Of a stretch of DNA of 64,000 nucleotides, positions 47,980-58,252 are shown in pieces. The stretch is from positions 27,226,896 through 27,290,895 of the forward strand of contig OW028580.1 of NCBI GenBank assembly GCA_932294295.1, given 5' to 3'. The first letter of the stretch is position 1. Every line of letters starts with the position of its first letter. Source of the stretch: Alitta virens (Eukaryota > Annelida > Polychaeta > Phyllodocida > Nereididae). Made by a program: the position numbers and the translations under genes. The notes beneath the pieces are model-generated. The model was not told the origin of the DNA and made no database searches. It worked only from the letters and a program-made list of their open reading frames with translations.

Positions 47980-48397
47980 ATGTATTTGTACCTCTCCAGC
48001 CATTCTAACCGTGACCTCTACCCTGGTAATAATGCTTCAGACTTCAGAGTTAAGCTACCCAGGCCTATAAAGCTACACAATCACGAAGAATGGTCCATAG
48101 CTCTATTAGACCTTGACTTACCCAAACTTTCAGACAATTATAAACCGAAATTCATCGTAATTCATAGCTCTATTTGCACCCCCACAGTTTTTCAGTCATC
48201 TCTGAACCCCGTTCTACAAAGATTGTTTTATACTCAGATCAGGACGGGTAAAGCCCTCAGCATAGACACCCCCAGGTATGTACCCCTGAACACAGGATCT
48301 TTGAACATAATAGACATATATAACTGATGATGAGGGAGACAGACCGTCATTCAAACAGGGTTCTCTCACCTGCACACTACACCTGCGTCAGACCTAA
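47980..48397 (+). CDS. Penton-like minor capsid protein, one frameshift
   Basis: The start MYLYLSSHSNRDLYPGNNAS fits the Polinton PX/penton family (jelly-roll minor capsid protein), with the conserved SDFRVKLPRP and EEWSIALLDL. It begins 9 bp after the integrase stop. The first frame ends at 48327 in a TATATAAC repeat. The frame shifted by one continues with TDDEGDRPSF...LTCTLHLRQT to a TAA at 48395. That tail has the charged/beta pattern expected for the C-terminus, so an indel in the TATATA run is likely. Total about 139 codons. Confidence 0.75.
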
Positions 48398-48415
48398 CCA
48401 TTGGACCTACTCACC

Positions 48416-48886
48416 ATGTCAGCCTTCGACAAGAAATATTTCTCCCTGGATGGCGGATTGAATTATAAGACTTTCCTAAAACATTTCAAAGATCAGGCCA
48501 GTGGTAGTCAGAGGTTGCTTCTACTACAAGACCCGCACAGTAAAGCCGACTTTAAATCACAATTTAAGACCCCCACAACCTGGGGTTCTCTAGTCCTGGT
48601 CGACCTCGCTGACCGCCCTCATAAACAAGACAGCTCTTAATTACCAAAAGTAGAAGTTATTGAACCGTCCGAAGCTGACAGGAGACGAGCCCTTGACCAG
48701 CTCGAAATCGAGGCTCAGGATCGTAAAACCACCTCTAGAGGGGTTACTAAACACTGGGGAAACTCTAACGGTGGTCATTCCATGTCTAGAGACGGGAAGA
48801 GACAGACCAAGAAGCGTCCAAACGCAACTGCCACATCATCCGCTGCTAAAAAGATTGTAAAAAAGGCAAAGGATTTTTTTGATTAG
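48416..48886 (+). CDS. Basic Polinton protein, in-frame stop at codon 75
   Basis: The frame starts MSAFDKKYFSLDGGLNYKTF and reaches TAA at 48638-48640. The same frame then stays open for 81 more codons with a charged helix (EPSEADRRRALDQLEIEAQD) and a Lys-rich end (KKIVKKAKDFFD), stopping at 48884. Continuity of frame and composition suggests one ancestral protein of about 156 aa, broken by a point mutation. Its position between the penton-like and major capsid genes and its basic tail hint at a DNA-binding core protein. I do not recognise a named family. It shows no Cys-His protease residues, so it is not the missing protease. Confidence 0.6.
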
Positions 48887-48915
48887 TTTTTTCAAAATAA
48901 TTAACTTATAACATA

Positions 48916-50416
48916 ATGACTGAGGTATTGACAGATTCCATCATAGGCTACCCCCAATCATTGGCCATCTTCAGCAAAGCTGTCCAGAATGTTGGGATTT
49001 GTAAACAGCGTACTATAGAATACTACCCCATTAACGATTTTACCACTCAAGGCGTCATCCAGTTCATGATCAGCGGCAACGGCTCTAGCTACATCGATCT
49101 GGGGAAGACACTTCTCAACATCAGGTGTAAAATCGTTAAGAGGGATGGTTCAAGTATACCCAAAGCAACACGGGTCACAATTCCACCAGGGATAGTCACC
49201 CCGTCAGTAGCACAACCCCCCGCAGATGCTACAGCCAATTCCCCACCTACCCCTAATCCTGCCGAGAGCCAGGATGGAGCTGGTACTGGTGACTCTGGAG
49301 GGGGAAGCTCCAGAACTACACGAGCTATCCCTCATAACTATGAGGGTATTGTGGGGGTTGTTGATAACTTTATGAATTCAGCTTTCGGACGGGTGGACCT
49401 ATCCCTACAGAATCGCCTACGGACGGACTCGGACAACTGCTATCCTTACCAAGCTTATCTCAAAACTATGTTACACACCTCCACAGAGCTAAAGAATGGT
49501 TCTCTACAAATGCAAATGTATTACCCCAACACTTATAACCACTTATTCTCTCAAGACTGGACAACCGCAGACGATGAAGCTTTTGCAACCCGTAGCCAAT
49601 TCTTCACAGGATCTCGAGAAATTGATATGTGCGGAAAATTGACATGTGACGTATTCGAACTCGATCGTCTGTTACCCAATGGGATTTCAATCCAGCTAAC
49701 CCTGTACCCGAACACCCCCGAGTTCTGTCTGATGTCACCAGACCTGAAACCAATACCCGATTACAAAGTAGTTATTACCAAAGCCAGTCTACAGATTTGT
49801 CACGTCGAAATTTCACCAGAAATCATAGCTGCCCACTCCGAAATCCTCACCGCTGAACCCGCCCTCTTTCCTTACACCAAGACGGAGATAAAAAAAATTC
49901 ACCCTAAGTCAGGGTGTGTTTGGAGCCGAGTTGAATAATCCCTTCGAGTCCCGACTCCCCAGTGAGCTAGTGATTGGCATAGTATCCGGCGAGGCTAGCC
50001 ACGGTGACTACCACTCCGACCCCTTCCGGTTCGAGCACTGTAACCTAAACTTCATACAAGTTACCTGTGATGGCGAAGATCTTACCAACTCTCCTATCAT
50101 GACAAAATTCTCTGATACACCCGAGGATAGTCTATACATGGATGCTTACAAGACCCTGTGCGGTGTTGGCGGAATACCTTTTGAAAATCCTATCAACCGC
50201 AGAGACTACTTCTTCGGCTACACCTTGTACAGGTTTGTTGTGGAAAATGAAAACACCGCCTCATCCTATGGGGTTGTACCACTCAGACGTACTGGTAATG
50301 TCAGGATCAGCATGAAGTTTGATAAACAGCTTGACCAGACCAAAACAGTGATAATATTCGCTAAATTCCCTGCAGGATTCAAGGTTGATAAAAACAGAGG
50401 TATACACGAAATGTGA
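48916..50416 (+). CDS. Major capsid protein (double jelly-roll), one frameshift
   Basis: The first frame (48916-49938) starts MTEVLTDSIIGYPQSLAIFS and has the Polinton hexon hallmarks: IEYYPINDFTTQGVIQFMIS, YIDLGKTLLNIRCKIV, a flexible Pro/Ser/Gly loop (about residues 95-140), and VVDNFMNSAFGRVDLSLQNR. It breaks at an A run near 49889-49897. The other frame continues with VFGAELNN..., RLPSELVIGIVSGEA, GDYHSDPFRFEHCNLNFIQV and ends at 50416. The total of about 500 codons suits the family. The protein forms the trimeric capsid shell. A one-base homopolymer difference fully explains the break. Confidence 0.9.
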
Positions 50417-50436
50417 TCATTATTGTCTGTTCCATC

Positions 50437-51110
50437 ATGGAAGAAGGAACATGCCTGCATAGGTTCCTGCTGCCTAAAAACATTCTCCTGACAGGGTGTA
50501 GTCAATCGGGAAAAAGCCAATCTATCAAGAGATTATTATTAGAAAAAGAACAGGTTTTTAAACCAACACCGCAGAGAGTAATATACTGCTACACGGCATG
50601 GCAACCGTCTTACGACGAGCTACAAAATGCCCTACCTGACTCTATCACTTTCAGGACTGACATACCTAGCACCCAGGAATTGTCAGACCTGTGGGAGCAG
50701 GCAAAGGTTGAGACCATTCTCACCCTGGATGATAAGATGTCTTCCCTCAAGAATGAAGCCGAAGGTCGCTCCATAGTTGACATAGTATGCGTGTTATCTC
50801 ACCATTGTCACATTTCCTGTCTAATCACAACACAAAATATGTTCCACAGTCAAATTTTAAGAGAAATTTCTCTCAACTGTCATTACATATGTCTGTTTAA
50901 AAACAATCGGAGTCATCTACAAGTTAAAACCCTGGGCACCCAAATCATGCCTCGCTCAGCCGACTATTTATGGAGAGTTATGAGAAGGCTACTGAAAGAA
51001 ATTATGGTTACATGCTGATAGATCTCTGCCCTGACACTGACAAAAAATTAAGATTGAAATCTAATGTATTTCCTGGAGAAGATCTGACCGTATATCTACC
51101 TAAAAAATGA
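50437..51110 (+). CDS. FtsK/HerA-type packaging ATPase, one frameshift
   Basis: The start is set at ATG 50437, 20 bp after the capsid stop. Walker A GCSQSGKS is at residues 20-27. A Walker B-like ILTLDDKM lies near residues 98-105 and a TTQNMF sensor-like motif near 135-140. This matches the Polinton A32-like packaging ATPase. The frame is lost at a short T run near 50967-50972. The alternative frame continues with EKATERNYGYMLIDLCPD and VFPGEDLTVYL and ends at 51108-51110. Full length is about 224 codons, normal for the family. The enzyme would pump DNA into the capsid. Confidence 0.88.
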
Positions 51111-51260
51111 CCTAATTAATAATTAATTAATTGACAATGATTATAAACGCAGAGCTTTAATTATACAACGCACAGTGTGCCAGTAACGGCTAAGGGGTGT
51201 ACATCTATACAGTCACCTCTCTTTTTTTTTCTTTTTTAAAAAAAGCCTGGCCATTTAATC

Positions 51261-51584
51261 ATGGATTTAATCAAGAAAAACATTGAGTTTTTACTCTCTT
51301 TCCGATTATTGTCTGACAAACAACGCTCTTCTGTCATACGCAATGCCACAGCTGACCAGGCTAAGATGATTGGTGATATTGCTGTCAATGTGGTTCAGAA
51401 AGTGCTTAAAGTTTCGGACTCTGATAAAACCAGATTAAGAAGGTATAAGTCCGTCATTAGGCACATTTCCCTGGAAGAGACCAGTCAGAAGGAGAGGCTT
51501 AAACTGGTTAGAAACAATCCAGCTGCCGTGAGCACCCTCATACAGACCACCGCTGAAAAATTAGCCAAAATTGCAAAACAGTAA
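51261..51584 (+). CDS. Small basic Polinton-associated protein
   Basis: This intact 107-aa helical, Lys/Arg-rich protein starts MDLIKKNIEFLLSFRLLSDK. Its composition (KTRLRRYKSVIRHISL, KERLKLVRNNPAAV) resembles short conserved proteins found after the ATPase gene in Polinton-type elements. The function is unknown and a virion or DNA-binding role is inferred. A spacer of 150 bp separates it from the ATPase, and the following gene starts 2 bp after its stop. Confidence 0.6.
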   Translation: MDLIKKNIEFLLSFRLLSDKQRSSVIRNATADQAKMIGDIAVNVVQKVLKVSDSDKTRLRRYKSVIRHISLEETSQKERLKLVRNNPAAVSTLIQTTAEKLAKIAKQ

Positions 51585-51586
51585 AT

Positions 51587-52084
51587 ATGAGTGAAGAAAA
51601 TATTCTAATTCCTAAATCGCGTTATGACAAGCTCCTTGCCAGGATGACACAATCCTCTAAAAATACCTCCCCGAGTTCTACAACTGAAGGTCAGACCCAG
51701 GGTAAGACTCAGGGTCAGACTGAGGATCAGACTCGGAGTCAGATACAAAATGACACCCAAGAGGAGCCCCGCCCTGATATTAGCGATGAGGACCCGACTA
51801 TAGACAATATCTCATCTCCGAACACCCCACCGGATAAGACCCTGTCTGAGAAGGGAACCCTGTCACCCCCTGCCAAACAGTCCGGAAGAAGCCTTGAGGA
51901 GATAATAGACAACCACGAAGCCTTTTTACCCCCGGGTATCAACCCCGACCCCGAAATGGTACCACCAACGAAAAGAAGCCGGAAAAGAAAAAATGATGAA
52001 CTATCTAACAAACTTTCAGTTAAAAAAAATGTCACAAGCAAAAAACCTTACTCTAGAGTGCTAAAGGAATGGATTAGTCTGTAA
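51587..52084 (+). CDS. Low-complexity Polinton protein with ILIPKSRYDKLL start
   Basis: This intact 165-aa protein starts MSEENILIPKSRYDKLLARM, a helical head that recurs in proteins encoded by Polinton-like elements. A Gln/Thr-rich repeat of the form TQGKTQGQTEDQTRSQ follows, then acidic and Pro-rich stretches, a basic patch (KRSRKRKNDE) that could be a nuclear localisation signal, and the tail YSRVLKEWISL. It is translated in tight order with the preceding gene. The function is unknown. Confidence 0.6.
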   Translation: MSEENILIPKSRYDKLLARMTQSSKNTSPSSTTEGQTQGKTQGQTEDQTRSQIQNDTQEEPRPDISDEDPTIDNISSPNTPPDKTLSEKGTLSPPAKQSGRSLEEIIDNHEAFLPPGINPDPEMVPPTKRSRKRKNDELSNKLSVKKNVTSKKPYSRVLKEWISL

Positions 52085-52640
52085 AAAGGAAATAAAAAAA
52101 TTAAAAATGATGTTAAATATCAGTCTTAATCATGGATATATTTAATTATTTGTAAAACCGTTTTATGGGTTTTTTTATTTACCTGTATACCATTAATTTT
52201 TTTCTATATCATTTTTTAGTATCAATAAAATAAAAAAGAAACCAATTGAAGAATTTTTTTGTTTTGTTTTTTTCCACACTTGTCAAAAAAAAAAAAAAAA
52301 AAAAAACGTGACTTAAGACAATTCCACCGAAAACTTGTCTTACACACCCTTTCACCCTCACCCAAGACAATTATTTTTTCAATAGAACCGGTTGTCTTAA
52401 CCTATTTTGTTTAAAAGGTCTGCCAGAAATGACAAAAAACCTACAGAAATTATGTTCTGAAGACACTCACGCAATCACACGCAATCACACGCAATCTTTG
52501 TCTTAAAGAGCACCTGTAATACGCTAGACTAATTCGGGGGGGCACACGCCCCCACCCCCCTCCCCCCATCTTTTTTTATTATTTTTTTAAATTGCTTCGA
52601 GTTGATTGGGCTGGTTGTACACACACCCCTAACCAAACCG
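52085..52640 (+). other. Spacer with poly(A) signals and homopolymers
   Basis: AATAAAATAAA near 52224-52234 probably terminates the structural-gene block. A run of about 22 A follows at 52287-52306. Three copies of ACGCAATCAC occur around 52470-52496, and C-rich runs lie near 52548-52568. No ORF is supported. Confidence 0.5.
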
Positions 52641-52684
52641 TGACGGCCGGCACGTGCCGTCAAGTACCTCTTATCGTATAAAAG
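52641..52684 (+). promoter_or_regulatory. E-box plus TATA promoter of the spliced gene
   Basis: TGACGGCCGGCACGTGCCGT contains a CACGTG E-box (52651-52656) within a short palindrome. TATAAAAG follows at 52677-52684. The first ATG is 190 bp downstream. It is the clearest core promoter in the window. Confidence 0.65.
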
Positions 52685-52782
52685 ACTCTCCAGGTCATTC
52701 CAGGTCACCCTTTTTTCCTGAGACTTTCTACTCCGGCAGAGAAAAAAAGGTTACACTTTTTACAAAAGACTTTCTGGTTGCA

Positions 52783-52859
52783 CACTACACTACACTACAC
52801 TACACTACACTACACTACACTACACTACACTACACTACACTACACTACACTACACTACA
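52783..52859 (+). repeat. (TACAC)n in the 5' UTR
   Basis: About fifteen perfect pentamers lie between the TATA box and the ATG of the spliced gene, so they are probably transcribed in its leader. Confidence 0.95.
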
Positions 52860-52874
52860 GTCTACTCATTAACC

Positions 52875-55352
52875 ATGGAGAATATCTCATTGAGGAAAGG
52901 AATTGTTAGGAGCCAACCAGGAGTCGGGTTGAATGTGGACCAGTCCTTGCAGGATTATCTCATATCCAGCAAAGGTCTGCCTCTACCGTATTCCGGATTG
53001 TGGCATCTAGAATTATCACCCACGAAGCACGTTTTTCTAAACAGGGGAGATGAACTAAACCTCCACATTAAACAATTCATCGAAAAGGATCATAGACTAC
53101 AGGCCTGTCGTGATCAGGTGACCCTCGATCGAGAGCAAACTGTCAACCTCATATTCGCATTAGATGACCTCTTATACACCACCAGGCGGAATGAAATGCG
53201 CAAGGTAGGTTTTTTTTTATCTTTTTAATTTTTTTTTATTTATTACCTGTATAACCGGTAGGTTAGCACAGCATTAGGAACTTTTTGTACCAGTTATAAC
53301 AATGATAACAGTCATAACAGTCATAATATTAAGGATAGTTAGATCTAGCCGTCTGAGATTGTCTATTATTTTATATTTCCCCATTAATTATATACCAATC
53401 ATATATATATATACTGGTCATAATCTTATCAGGAACTTTGCCTTATTTTAATCAATTCCTCTACAAAAATTAGAGTCATAGCTACCGTTGATTTCCGATT
53501 ATAAAAATAAAATATGATTTTTTTTTTTGTTTTTTATGGATAATCGGATAAGCATACACCTTTTAGGTTATCTAAAAAATATTCTATTATATATATTTTT
53601 ATATTTTATTTTTTATTTTTAAAAAAAAAACAGCTGAAACGTAAAGAGCTTGCCGCGGTCCAAACCAGAGACGGCGTGGTCTATGACTACACCTCCGAAG
53701 AGTTAGAGGGGTTGACCACCTTCCCCAGTCTACCTCCAAAATTCAAAGACATACATCTGGCTAGACTCCTTTTCGCCAGCGCTAAAGGTCAATATAAGTC
53801 TGTCGAATTAAGGAATTACATCATACCTACTGATAAAGTAGCTAGTGAGGGTGTGGCAGCTGCAGTGCTAGCCCTTGGGGTCACCCTTTACTACAACAAA
53901 TTCATAAATCTCTGCAAAGGGTTACCCTCTCTAATAGAGAGGTGGGGTATGGAGAGCTGCCTACCATGCCCATACACTCATTTCAACTGCGATGATGAAG
54001 AGATGGGCGAGAACTGCCAGCACTGTTGTCCCACGGGGGAGACAATACGAGCCTTACCGAGGAGGGGGCTAGAGAAAAGATTTCCTTACAGACCGATCTA
54101 CAAAGACCCCAACGACCATGAAGAAACACCAGACACCGGTCTGGCTGCCTCATTGACCGAGAAAGTGTTATTCGTCATGACCGTGTCAGGTGGGCAACCC
54201 CCCATCAGGATAATAGCGGATGCCGTAGCAACCTCGGCCAGGGCCCCCAACAAACCTCAGGCGTGTATTCCTGGCGCCGCGATCACCCAGACGGCCAATT
54301 ATGCTAGGGCTGCACCGAAGAGTCAGAGCCGTGAGCCGAGACAGTCTACTTATACAGACCAACCCAGGGAAGAACCTCCCGCAGGAGAAGAAGCCCTGAA
54401 AACCACATGGGGTAGTTGTGAAGATACTCTACTGTTATTAGGAGAATCGACTGATCGAAGCTCCTCACCAGTTCTTAGACAGCCCAAGACATCTATGCCG
54501 ATAGCCGGTGTTGAAAATCCTACAGCCAAAGTAAGCCGTACCACTACTGGGTCTACATCGGGCCAAAACGGTGTAACCAACGACGTGACCAACGACATGA
54601 CCAGCGGCTTGACCAGCGGCTTGACCAGCGGTGTGACCAGCCGTGTGACCAGTGGTGTGACCAGCGGTGTGACCAGCGGTGTGACCAGCGGTGCTACCCA
54701 TGATGGACATGTGAGAGTTGTGAGCGTTGTGAAATCTGAACACCTGGAACCCCTCATTACGGAGTCCTCCAATTACCACGACTCTTCCCTAAACCTGGGC
54801 GCAAACGAAGTGGTAAAAAATATTACCGGTGCCCCTGTCAAGACCAGAAAATACTCCAAAGACCTCAGAGTCGAGAAAAGACGTCGTGTGGAAGATGGGG
54901 GTGTTTGGAAACAGCCCCCGCCCTACCCTAAAACCAGCACCCCTAAGCGAGGGAGGGAACCATACTCGCCTATAAGCCCAGCCGAATCACCCCTGGCCGG
55001 CCCCCTTCTCAAGAAAACACCACCAAAGATCAACAGAGCCAGCCAACCACCATCCAAACTGTACTCGGCCCCCAAAGCCATTAGCAGAACGGCCCATGTG
55101 AGAAGAAACCTCAAAAACGTCACCAAATGCGAGGTGGATAGATTGGCCTTAGCCGCTGAGGAAATATTCGGAGGCGAGATAACCCCTGTTGGGGGGTCTT
55201 TTGGGAGGTCTACGGGGAGAGCCAGTGACAAGTCAACCGGACAGCAGGACCTATCACACCGTACAACTACTGCTAACCTCGTAGAGGGTGGTCAGAATAA
55301 CTTACCCAAACCTGACCCAGATATTATTAACGTTATAGATGACACTTATTAA
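52875..55352 (+). CDS. Spliced gene for an unrecognised Cys-cluster, low-complexity protein
   Basis: Exon 1 is 52875-53204 (110 codons, donor CGCAAG/GTAGGT). Exon 2 is 53634-55352 (acceptor AAAACAG/CTGAAA). The join is in phase 0, giving 682 aa. The intron is 429 bp and AT-rich. The N-terminal 250 residues look folded, with a Cys cluster (CLPCPYTHFNC then CQHCCP, about residues 216-241) that could bind zinc. The rest is disordered: Pro/Ser/Arg-rich, with a VTSGVTSGVTSG repeat (54590-54700), several KRRR or KRGR basic patches, and a C-terminus IINVIDDTY that looks like a SUMO-interaction motif. A nuclear regulatory role is plausible from this and from its TATA/E-box promoter, but I do not recognise the family. 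No homology is claimed. Confidence 0.65.
53205..53633 (+). other. Intron of the spliced gene
   Basis: GTAGGT...ACAG, 429 bp, T-rich, with poly-T and poly-A runs next to both splice sites. No ORF. Confidence 0.75.
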
Positions 55353-55500
55353 CTCTAGTGATGATGATAATGATGATGATATGATGATATGATGATGATA
55401 TGATGATGATGTGATGATGATATGATGATATGATGATATGATATGATGAAATCATGAAATCATGAAATGTTGATATGATGATATGTCTGATGATACGGTA
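55353..55500 (+). repeat. (GATGAT)n-type microsatellite
   Basis: Imperfect TGATGATGATATGATGATA repeats begin just after the stop codon of the spliced gene and decay into ATGAAATCATGAAATC. Confidence 0.9.
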
Positions 55501-55937
55501 CTATGTTAATGATATTCTGATGATTTGGGTAATAATATGTTGATTATACTATCATACTACTATACTATTATAGCTGATAAGCGGGGTTGTAAGGTTTCTT
55601 TTTCTTCTTAAAAATAGTAAAATAGTCTTTTAACTGTATTATTGGCGGGGTAGAGGTGTATATTTTAGATCGAGTGTGCTAGAGTGTGCTAGAGTGTGCT
55701 AGAGTGTTCTAGAGTGTTCTAGAGTGTTCTAGAAATACTAGATAAAAAAATAAAATATAATAAAAATAACTAGATATTTTAGCAAGTAGGTTTAAAGCTA
55801 TTTTAAAAAGCTATTTAAAAAGCTATTTAAATTGTACTATATTATTCGTACCTGTATAATAGAAATATATTTAATAAAAAAAATTTATATTTTATTTTTT
55901 ATTCTTATTTATATTTATTATTATTTTATTATTTTTA
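55501..55937 (+). other. Spacer with GAGTGTGCTA repeats
   Basis: Six units of GTGTGCTAGA or GTGTTCTAGA lie at 55673-55732. An AT-rich tract with AATAAAAAAA near 55872 follows. No gene was recognised. Confidence 0.6.
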
Positions 55938-55940
55938 GGG

Positions 55941-55988
55941 AGGAGTGCTACCCCGCCTCAAGTACTTGAGGCGGGTAGCACTCCCCCG
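55941..55988. repeat. Near-perfect hairpin palindrome
   Basis: Arms GAGTGCTACCCCGCCTCAAG and CTTGAGGCGGGTAGCACTC meet at a central AAGTACTT with no loop. The centre lies between 55963 and 55964, and one extra C in the left arm is the only mismatch in the core. Such a structure could be a terminator, an origin element or a hairpin-prone breakpoint. Confidence 0.85.
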
Positions 55989-56170
55989 CCTAAGAGTGAG
56001 GCACCCCTACCCCTAAAGCCCCCTAAGCCCCCCTCAGCCCCCCTAAGCCCCCCCTCAACCCCCCCTAAGCCCCCTAAGCCCCCTAGAATGGGAGAGGGGT
56101 TGAGGGGAGCGGGTGAGGGGAGAGGGGGAGGGTGTGAGGGTGTGAGGGTGTGAGGGTGTGAGGGTGAGGG
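55989..56170. repeat. C-rich then G-rich tracts, G-quadruplex potential
   Basis: CCCCCTAAGCCCCCCTCAGC-type repeats (to about 56088) are followed by GGGGTTGAGGGGAGCGGGTG and GGGTGTGAG units on the same strand. The two blocks are loosely complementary, and each strand has several runs of four or more G. Confidence 0.8.
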
Positions 56171-58080
56171 GGAGGTGTAGTGGGGAGGTCTTCGTTATTA
56201 TATTAGTTATTTTGAAATTTTTTTTATTTTTTCAGCAATTACTGCTGATATTTCGAAATACAAAATTACAATACAACCAAAAAAAATATAATTATATTAT
56301 ATAAGTTACCATTTTTATTTTTCTGTATATATTCCCGCATAACGGCATAAAATAAATAATAAAATTATTCTGCCGCTAACTATCCTATATCCTATCCTAT
56401 CCTAGCCAGCCTATCCTAGCCCAGCCTAGCCTAGCCCAGCCTAGCCTATAATTTTCTGTTGATATTAACTAGCCATTGCTCCACTAGCTCCACTAGCTCC
56501 ACTAGCTCCAGTAGCTCCAGTTGCTCTTTTTTTTTACTTATATATAAAAAAAATTACCTTATAAGTTCACCACAGCCGCCATATTTGTTTTTGAAAATTT
56601 TCGAAAAACTTTTGTCCCTCTTGTCAAGGTAAATTCCGTGATTCCCCTGGGATGGTACATCCTCTCAAAGCTACCGATTGGTACATCCAAATCCGTGCTA
56701 CATCTCGAGAATAGTCTGACACCCTATCCACGGTGAATTGAGACTCCGTGGGGGAGATAGATTATAGTCCACAATAGAAGGGTCTCGCGGACCTACCTCG
56801 TGAGAAAACTGAGAAAATAAACCTCACCAGATGGCGACACCTGCTAGTGGTTGGAGACTGCTCTGCAACAAAAAATTCGAGCTCACGGTCTAGTGGCGAC
56901 ACTCCTGTGACTTTTTCAAACTAAACAGTTGAAATCTGTCTCCGACTGTCACAGACCGAGTTAAATCGTAACTCGGCAAAAGAACTCGAGAGGGCGACAG
57001 GTGTTAAATTCTCCAGTACTAACCGTTGGCGCCATAGTGGTTGGGCGGCTGAGCCTGTTAAGCGGCTGAGCCTGTTAGGCGGCTGAGCCTGTTAGGCGGC
57101 TAGCCTAGCGGATTGCTGAGCGGATTGCTGCCCGGCATAGATCACACCTAATCTATACCTCCAGAACCTAATCTAATAAAGTGACGACTGTCATAGAATA
57201 ATACGTAGAAGCGACACGGCGGCTATACTGGCAGGGGGGAAACCATAGAATACACCGTTAAAGATGGGGGACGCTGCTCTATGCGTCTGGACGCCACTCT
57301 ACGCGTCTGGACTTGTCTAGACTGTTATTAAATCGGAGTTAGATATCTACTAGGGGGAGATGAGTGCAGAGGCATAGGACGCATAGCGTGGCGTACCGCT
57401 CATTCCTTTTTGAGGTGATTAGTACGGGAAGATTGGGTGGCTAAAAATAGCACGGTATTAACATAGTACTAGCACGGTATTAGCATGGCGGAAAAAATAG
57501 CTTGGCTAAAAAATGAGCGCATTTATAGCACGGGCTTAGCGACGGGGGGGTTTAGCCACTAGTTTAAACATGGGCTTAGCCGGTGTACCGGGCGTAGCTA
57601 GCATAGAGATAAGAGGGGGGTGGTAAAAGGTTGTCAAAAATGAAATAAAATAAATAAATTAATTAATTTTTATTATTATTTTTTTTTTAAATAAATAAAA
57701 TTAAAAACGAGCTACAGCCATTACGTCCATACTTCAGTACAGTCATGAGCCTTTTTCAAGGTGGGGGTGTCGCGTGACTGTTGTACCCGTTAATTAGCGT
57801 TTTTAAATTAGTCACGTGACGTCCTATAGGTTCTTTTCGTTCTAGTAGCTGTACCGCAACTGCCATTTAGTAGGAAAACGCCCTAGGAGACGGACGTGTA
57901 CGAGATTATTTAGACCCCCACACACCCCCCCCCCCCCCACACACAGAGCCTGAGATGGAATCAGTAGAATTCGCCATACCCCCCAGATTTCTTAATCTGG
58001 ATACCATGATAGATTACGTAACGAATCAGTTAGACAGAAAGGGAGCTGAACTGGTCTTGAGCAGACATAGGGGGGCTCAA
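56098..58080 (+). repeat. Two-kilobase duplicated unit, copy 1
   Basis: This matches 58253-60362 almost base for base. It contains the GGGTGTGAG minisatellite (about four units), a stretch with GCTCCACTA units (56479-56515), about 900 bp of GC-balanced non-coding DNA (56600-57500) including GGCGGCTGAGCCTGTTA units at 57044-57104, the E-box/CRE promoter at 57812-57823, a C run, and the first 42 codons of the downstream gene. Length differs from copy 2 mainly in repeat number. Confidence 0.9.
57812..57823 (+). promoter_or_regulatory. E-box/CRE composite, copy 1
   Basis: TCACGTGACGTC fuses a CACGTG E-box with a TGACGTC CRE half-plus site. It lies 132 bp upstream of the truncated ORF and is identical to the copy at 60100. 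Confidence 0.5.
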
Positions 58081-58083
58081 TAA
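57955..58083 (+). pseudogene. Truncated 42-codon copy of the 221-aa gene
   Basis: It matches the first 41 codons of the gene at 60240 with one amino-acid difference seen (T for M, from ACG versus ATG). It then runs into the inverted segment and ends RGAQ-stop. Promoter and leader are intact, so a short peptide could still be made. Confidence 0.85.
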
Positions 58084-58252
58084 TTTTATTATTTATTTTA
58101 TGCCGTTATGCGGGAATATATACAGAAAAATAAAAATGGTAACTTATATAATATAATTATATTTTTTTTGGTTGTATTGTAATTTTGTATTTCGAAATAT
58201 CAGCAGTAATTGCTGAAAAAATAAAAAAAATTTCAAAATAACTAATATAATT
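58082..58252 (-). repeat. Inverted segment between the two duplicated units
   Basis: It is the reverse complement of 56198-56372 (ATAACGGCATAAAATAAATA in reverse, AGCAGTAATTGCTGAAAAAA in reverse). It joins the broken gene copy on its left and the start of unit copy 2 on its right. Confidence 0.9.

Noticed and set aside
48416..48886. Adenain-type protease of the Polinton
   Set aside because: No His-Asp/Glu-Cys triad spacing is visible, and the C-terminus is Lys-rich like a DNA-binding protein.
54350..54779. Minus-strand ORFs with VTPLVTPLV and AGHTAGHTAG repeats
   Set aside because: They are antisense shadows of the VTSG repeat in the spliced gene.
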